Shown here in pieces: positions 5,429 to 8,553 of a stretch of 8,553 nt of DNA (its first letter is position 1; every line of letters starts with the position of its first letter). The stretch covers positions 1 to 8,553 of the forward strand of contig CACZNO010000010.1 in the NCBI GenBank assembly GCA_902782505.1. Reading direction: 5' to 3'. A model generated the notes under the pieces. The model was given only the letters and a program-made list of their open reading frames with translations. It did no database searches and was not told the DNA's origin. Source of the DNA: an uncultured Erysipelotrichaceae bacterium. Its GTDB lineage: Bacteria; Bacillota_I; Bacilli_A; Erysipelotrichales; Erysipelotrichaceae. The position numbers were made by a program, and so were the translations under genes.

Positions 5429-5452
5429 AAACAGGCTGCGGCCTGTTTTTTT
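5429..5452 (+). terminator. Intrinsic terminator of tRNA-Gln
   Basis: Stem AAACAGGC (5429-5436) and GCCTGTTT (5441-5448) with loop TGCG, followed by further T to 5452. It begins 10 nt after the tRNA CCA. On the opposite strand the hairpin lacks a T run, so minus-strand transcription should pass. Confidence 0.9.
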
Positions 5453-5466
5453 GATGACCGAGGTGT

Positions 5467-5475
5467 ATTATACCA
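5467..5475 (-). promoter_or_regulatory. Putative gltX promoter, extended -10 beyond tRNA-Gln
   Basis: Minus strand: a perfect TATAAT at 5472-5467 preceded by TGG (extended -10). No good -35 stands 16-18 bp upstream. A start near 5460 would give a gltX leader of about 158 nt that is antisense to the tRNA-Gln terminator and the whole tRNA-Gln gene. No better promoter is visible between this site and the gltX start, apart from weak AT-rich matches near 5330-5345. Assignment to gltX is inference. Confidence 0.5.
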
Positions 5476-5497
5476 TGACTGCGCACAAATTGTTTAC

Positions 5498-5525
5498 TTG
5501 AATTACTTCAAACCTGTGCTATACT
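5498..5525 (+). promoter_or_regulatory. Promoter of tRNA-Glu
   Basis: Plus strand: TTGAAT at 5498-5503, 16-bp spacer, TATACT at 5520-5525 preceded by TGC (extended -10). The predicted start is near 5532, four bases before the mature tRNA. Confidence 0.75.
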
Positions 5526-5535
5526 ATTTTCGCAT

Positions 5536-5611
5536 GGCCTGTTGGTGAAGCGGTCAACACACTGGATTCTCATTCCAGCATTCACGGGTTCAAGTCCCGT
5601 ACAGGCTACCA
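5536..5611 (+). tRNA. tRNA-Glu, anticodon CUC
   Basis: A 76-nt cloverleaf. Acceptor GGCCTGT (5536-5542) pairs with ACAGGCT (5601-5607), with a G1-U72 wobble; discriminator A and encoded CCA (5609-5611). D stem is GTG/CAC. The anticodon arm is CTGGA-TTCTCAT-TCCAG with anticodon CTC, reading GAG. The T arm is ACGGG-TTCAAGT-CCCGT. It is a substrate of the neighbouring GltX. The opening GGCCTGTTGGTGAAGCGGT is typical of tRNA-Glu in Bacillota. Confidence 0.95.
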
Positions 5612-5612
5612 T

Positions 5613-5652
5613 AAAAAACAAAACTGCGGAGAATTACCGCAGTTTTTTGTTT
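5613..5652. terminator. Bidirectional terminator between tRNA-Glu and proS
   Basis: Stem AAAACTGCGG (5620-5629) and CCGCAGTTTT (5637-5646) with a 7-nt loop, flanked by A-rich sequence on the left and T-rich sequence on the right. It can close tRNA-Glu on the plus strand and proS on the minus strand; it reaches the proS stop codon. Confidence 0.9.
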
Positions 5653-7364
5653 TAGCGCTGTTTTGCGAAGTAATCGGACAGGATGTTACGGATCTTTTCT
5701 TCCGCTTCATTCGCGTCGATCAGCTCCGCCTTCGCGTCCGTACGCAGCTTGAATTCCACTTTACCGTCCTTGAACGCTTTGCCGAACGTTACGCGCATCG
5801 GAATACCGATCAGGTCCATATCCTTGAACTTGACGCCCGGACGTTCGTCCCGATCGTCCATCAGAGTATCGATTCCCGAAGCGTTCAGCCGGTCGTACAA
5901 TTCATTCGCCGCGTTCATCATTTCTTCGTTCTTCGTATCCAGAGGTACGATCGCGACTTTGTACGGAGCCACGGAAATCGGCCATAAAATGCCCCAGTCA
6001 TCGTGTTTCTGTTCAACGATCGCAGCCATGGTTCTTCCGATTCCGAGTCCGTAAGAGCCCATTATGACCGGTTTTTTCTCATTGTTCGCATCGGAGTAGT
6101 ACAGATTCATCGCCTTGGAATACTTGTCGCCGAGTTTGAACGGATTCGCAACTTCGATTCCCTTGCGGAATACGATCTTGCCTCCGCATACCGGACAGCG
6201 GTCTTCATCCTGGATCAGCCGCAGATCCATTACATGATCAATACGGAAATCCTTCAGGTTCACGTTTTTGAGATGCATGTCATTTTCATTCGCGCCGACA
6301 ATGAAATTGCGCATATGCGTTACTTCATAATCCGCCATCACCGGAATCGATAACCCGACCGGGCCGGCGAATCCTACTCTGGCGTGCGTGGTTTCCTCGA
6401 CCATTGCCGCGTCCGCGAGCTCTACTTCGTTGGCGCCGAAGTATTTGCGCAGTTTTGTCTCGTTGACATCCCGGTTTCCCCGAACCAAACACGCCACCGG
6501 TTTTCCGTCGACTTTGTAGATCAGCGTCTTGACGAAGTCCGTCGGCTTTTTACCGAAGAACGCCGCGACTTCTTCAATCGTTTTCGCGTTGGGCGTCGCG
6601 ACTTTTTCCATCGGGAGATATTCCGAAAGATCGTCCTCGTAATGATCCGGGCATTCCGCAACTTCCAGATTGGTCGAAAGATCGCAGCTGTCACAGGTCA
6701 CGATGGTATCTTCTCCGGTTTCTGAAAGCGCCTGGAATTCCTGCGACAGCAAGCCTCCCATAACGCCGGTATCCGCGGTTACGATGACATAATCCAGTTC
6801 GAAACGCTTCATGCAGTTGACGTACGCGTCGTACATCTTTTTGTAGGATACATCCAGCCCTTCAAGGTCTTTATCAAAGGAATATGCGTCATGCATGATG
6901 AATTCGCGCACCCGCAGAAGTCCGAAACGCGGTCTCGGTTCATCGCGGAACTTGGTCTGTAACTGGTAGAGATTAAACGGCAGATCCTTGTAGGAATGGA
7001 TCCCCTGCGCGCCGGCAATCGCGAACAGTTCCTCATGCGTCGGTCCTAAGACAAACGGTTTTCCGTTGCGGTCTTTCAGGGAGAACATGCTGGAGCCGAA
7101 CCCTGCGCGTCTTCCCGACGCCACATAAGTTTCCTCCGGAATCAATGCCGGCATCAAGACTTCCTGCGCACCGGCCTTATTCATTTCGTCGCGCACAATA
7201 TTCTGAATGTTATTTAATACTTTTAAACCCAGCGGCAGAAACATGTAGACCCCCGCGGAGTTCTTGCGAACAAATCCGCCGCGGGTCAGAAGGTTTCCGG
7301 ACACGGAGTCTTCATCTTTGATATTCTCACGGATCGTGAAGAAATAGGAATTGCTAAGTTTCAT
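5652..7364 (-). CDS. proS: Prolyl-tRNA synthetase (bacterial type, with editing domain)
   Basis: Class II synthetase that charges tRNA-Pro. The product has 570 residues, the normal length of bacterial ProRS with the inserted editing (INS, YbaK-like) domain. Seen: LPLGLKVLNNIQNIVRDEMN (motif 1 region, 44-63), GPTHEE (107-112, TxE loop), motif 2 FRDEPRPRFGLLRVREF (139-155), the INS domain with DFVKT (K279 where E. coli ProRS has its editing lysine), motif 3 MGSYGLGIGRTMAAIVEQ (435-452), and an anticodon-binding domain (VAPYKVAIVPL, then DDRDERPGVKFKD and LIGIPMRV). Cysteine pairs occur in CDSC (224-227) and CPVC (390-393). I chose the ATG at 7364, with GAGGGG seven bases upstream, over an upstream in-frame start at 7418 that would precede the predicted transcription start. 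Monocistronic. Confidence 0.97.
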   Translation of the reverse strand: MKLSNSYFFTIRENIKDEDSVSGNLLTRGGFVRKNSAGVYMFLPLGLKVLNNIQNIVRDEMNKAGAQEVLMPALIPEETYVASGRRAGFGSSMFSLKDRNGKPFVLGPTHEELFAIAGAQGIHSYKDLPFNLYQLQTKFRDEPRPRFGLLRVREFIMHDAYSFDKDLEGLDVSYKKMYDAYVNCMKRFELDYVIVTADTGVMGGLLSQEFQALSETGEDTIVTCDSCDLSTNLEVAECPDHYEDDLSEYLPMEKVATPNAKTIEEVAAFFGKKPTDFVKTLIYKVDGKPVACLVRGNRDVNETKLRKYFGANEVELADAAMVEETTHARVGFAGPVGLSIPVMADYEVTHMRNFIVGANENDMHLKNVNLKDFRIDHVMDLRLIQDEDRCPVCGGKIVFRKGIEVANPFKLGDKYSKAMNLYYSDANNEKKPVIMGSYGLGIGRTMAAIVEQKHDDWGILWPISVAPYKVAIVPLDTKNEEMMNAANELYDRLNASGIDTLMDDRDERPGVKFKDMDLIGIPMRVTFGKAFKDGKVEFKLRTDAKAELIDANEAEEKIRNILSDYFAKQR

Positions 7365-7389
7365 ACATTGTCCCCTCAATTTCTCAAAG

Positions 7390-7398
7390 ATTATAGCA
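7390..7398 (-). promoter_or_regulatory. Putative proS promoter (extended -10)
   Basis: Minus strand: TATAAT at 7395-7390 preceded by TGC. No good -35 is visible at 16-18 bp. A start near 7383 gives a leader of about 19 nt holding the GAGGGG ribosome binding site. There is no room for a T-box or other riboswitch. Confidence 0.65.
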
Positions 7399-7432
7399 TA
7401 TTGCGAACGACAACGCACTCTTTTCCAAGCGG

Positions 7433-7441
7433 AACCTCCTT
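7433..7441 (-). promoter_or_regulatory. Orphan strong Shine-Dalgarno sequence downstream of the surface-protein gene
   Basis: Minus-strand AAGGAGGTT five bases past the TAG of the surface-protein gene, in an 81-bp intergenic gap. Six bases downstream is a TTG that opens a 14-codon frame (7428 to the TGA at 7384), which ends exactly at the predicted proS start. The motif is a near-perfect anti-SD complement, but no recognisable gene follows; it may be a remnant of a lost gene or chance. Confidence 0.35.
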
Positions 7442-7445
7442 CTTC

Positions 7446-8553
7446 CTAGCGCGTCCTTTTATCCTTCTTCAGTTTCACGAACATCCATCCCGCCAAAGCC
7501 GCGCATCCGGTCATGATCCCGATCCACGGATACGGCGTCTCGCTCATCGATGTAGGCACCGTTGTTTTCGGTGTATTCGGGATTTGAAGGATAACCGTAC
7601 GGATCCCGTCAATCATCTTTGCCGAATCCGCGTTTACCGGGAACACTTCTTTTATTCGCTGATATCCTTTCGGCGCCTTCTTCTCCCGCACCGCGTACGA
7701 ATCTTTTACGTCCCATAATTCCGCTTCAAAAATTCCGTTTTCATCGGTTTTCCCGGACGCATCCGTTCCCTGCACTGTCTTTACGGTTTCACCCGTATGT
7801 ATGTCGAAAATTTCAAACTCTGCGTTTTCCAGCTTTGTTTCCGGGTGTTCCGCATCGTATTTTTCGACCCGGACTTTTACCGTACTCCTGTTGTCGATCA
7901 TGCAAAGAACCTGCGGATTTATCGTTTTTCCCGTTACTGTAAATACGATATCCTCCGCTGTTTGATATCCGTACGGCGTTTCTGTTTCCCGCAAAACATA
8001 TTCCTTTCCGCCTTCCACATAACCCGAAAGATCGATTCCTTCTGTGTTATCCTCCGTCGTAAAAGAAATCAATTCCCTTTCCGCACCGTCTTCTCCTTTT
8101 TCCAGCAGCGAAATCTTCGCGCCTGCGACCGGATTCCCTTCCTCGTCCTGTTTGAGCACTTTCAGGGAAACCTTATCATCCTGCATGAGGATTTCGATTT
8201 GTTTCGGACCGCCGGATGTTTCCGGTATTTCAAACCGTATCTCCGCAGACACATGATATCCGGCCGGTGTTTTGGTTTCCTTAAGCACATATTCCTTCCC
8301 GGCTTTTAAAACTTTTTCCAGCACAATCGGATCTTTTCCGGATAGACGCGGGAATCCTTCAGCCAGGTGTTCCTCTCCGTTTTCACTGATTTCATAAAGG
8401 CAGAGTTCCGCGCCCTCAACAGCTTTATGATCCTCGTCAATTTTCCGGATCTCTGCGATCACCGGGTCATCTTTCATCGCAATTTCCTCAAATTCATTCG
8501 TCATGGTAAAGGTAATTTCATCGGCGCGGTAGTATCCGGCCGGTGCGATGGTT
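7446..8553 (-). CDS. Cell-wall-anchored surface protein/pilin with SpaA (Cna_B-like) repeats, C-terminal part
   Basis: The frame is open to the right edge, so the true start and N-terminus are missing; an internal Met at 8504 is not the start because TIAPAGYYRADEITFT precedes it in frame. The visible 368 residues end one prealbumin-fold repeat and hold three more (about 33-128, 129-224 and 225-328). Each repeat opens with a lysine strand (IRKID, VLKQD, VEKYD), ends its core with a Glu strand and PxGY (LKETKTPAGY, LRETETPYGY, VREKKAPKGY), and closes with Asp/Asn (MQDD, MIDNR, QIPN). This is the Lys-Glu-Asn/Asp layout of isopeptide-forming domains. The tail has PKTTVPTSMSE, a hydrophobic helix (about 342-359) and KLKKDKRTR, a sortase sorting signal with a non-canonical VPTS motif. 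Role: surface adhesin or pilus subunit. No sortase lies in the window. Confidence 0.88.
   Translation of the reverse strand, partial: TIAPAGYYRADEITFTMTNEFEEIAMKDDPVIAEIRKIDEDHKAVEGAELCLYEISENGEEHLAEGFPRLSGKDPIVLEKVLKAGKEYVLKETKTPAGYHVSAEIRFEIPETSGGPKQIEILMQDDKVSLKVLKQDEEGNPVAGAKISLLEKGEDGAERELISFTTEDNTEGIDLSGYVEGGKEYVLRETETPYGYQTAEDIVFTVTGKTINPQVLCMIDNRSTVKVRVEKYDAEHPETKLENAEFEIFDIHTGETVKTVQGTDASGKTDENGIFEAELWDVKDSYAVREKKAPKGYQRIKEVFPVNADSAKMIDGIRTVILQIPNTPKTTVPTSMSETPYPWIGIMTGCAALAGWMFVKLKKDKRTR

Noticed and set aside
5303..5470. T-box riboswitch for gltX or proS
   Set aside because: I found no T-box core (TGGNACCGCG-like) in either upstream region, and the proS leader is only about 19 nt.
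7365..7418. Upstream in-frame start that would add 18 residues to ProRS
   Set aside because: It would start before the predicted promoter -10 and lacks a spaced ribosome binding site, and bacterial ProRS begins at the MKLSNSYF equivalent.
7797..8309. Plus-strand frames of 170 and 107 codons opposite the surface protein
   Set aside because: They are Phe/Arg/Ser-rich shadows of the repeat-coding strand without plausible starts.
1..8553. CRISPR array, insertion sequence, phage or defence genes
   Set aside because: No regularly spaced direct repeats, transposase-like or phage-like frames, or terminal inverted repeats were seen; all long frames are housekeeping genes or the surface protein.

Overview
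The window reads as chromosomal DNA of a Bacillota (Firmicutes) bacterium. Supporting signs are the dnaD-nth pair, yhbY followed directly by yqeK, the infC-rpmI-rplT order behind what looks like an L20-type leader, strong AGGAGG-like ribosome binding sites, sigma-A style promoters (several with an extended -10), and a sortase-anchored surface protein with prealbumin-fold repeats. A NadD-YqeK type fusion would fit Erysipelotrichia or related wall-less lineages, but the lineage is an inference without a search. Almost every protein gene lies on the minus strand; the plus strand carries one small membrane-anchored protein and two tRNAs.

Layout from left to right. 1-751: dnaD and the 5' part of nth, overlapping, read leftwards. 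752-823: short divergent promoter region. 824-1333: a thioredoxin-fold-like membrane-anchored protein read rightwards, probably leaderless. A bidirectional hairpin at 1317-1345 separates it from the convergent yhbY-yqeK pair (2419 to 1347). In that pair the YqeK protein carries an N-terminal remnant resembling NadD. 2436-3767: the infC-rpmI-rplT translation operon with its own promoter, a leader of about 140 nt ending in an intrinsic terminator, an apparent AUU start for infC and a 56-bp infC/rpmI overlap. 3776-5302: gltX. 5303-5651: two plus-strand tRNA genes, tRNA-Gln(CUG) and tRNA-Glu(CUC), each with its own promoter and terminator. 5652-7364: proS. 7446-8553: the C-terminal 368 residues of a cell-wall surface protein or pilin, cut by the window edge.

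The core theme is translation: initiation factor 3, bL35, bL20, the 50S assembly factor YhbY, GluRS, ProRS and substrate tRNAs for GluRS. The features most worth a second look are regulatory or evolutionary: competing pairings in the infC leader, a likely gltX mRNA leader that is antisense to the whole tRNA-Gln gene, and the decayed NadD half fused to YqeK. I saw no CRISPR array, insertion sequence, phage gene or defence system. No stretch above 300 bases lacks a gene; the longest gene-poor intervals (3589-3775 and 5303-5535) are described as leader and promoter/tRNA regions.
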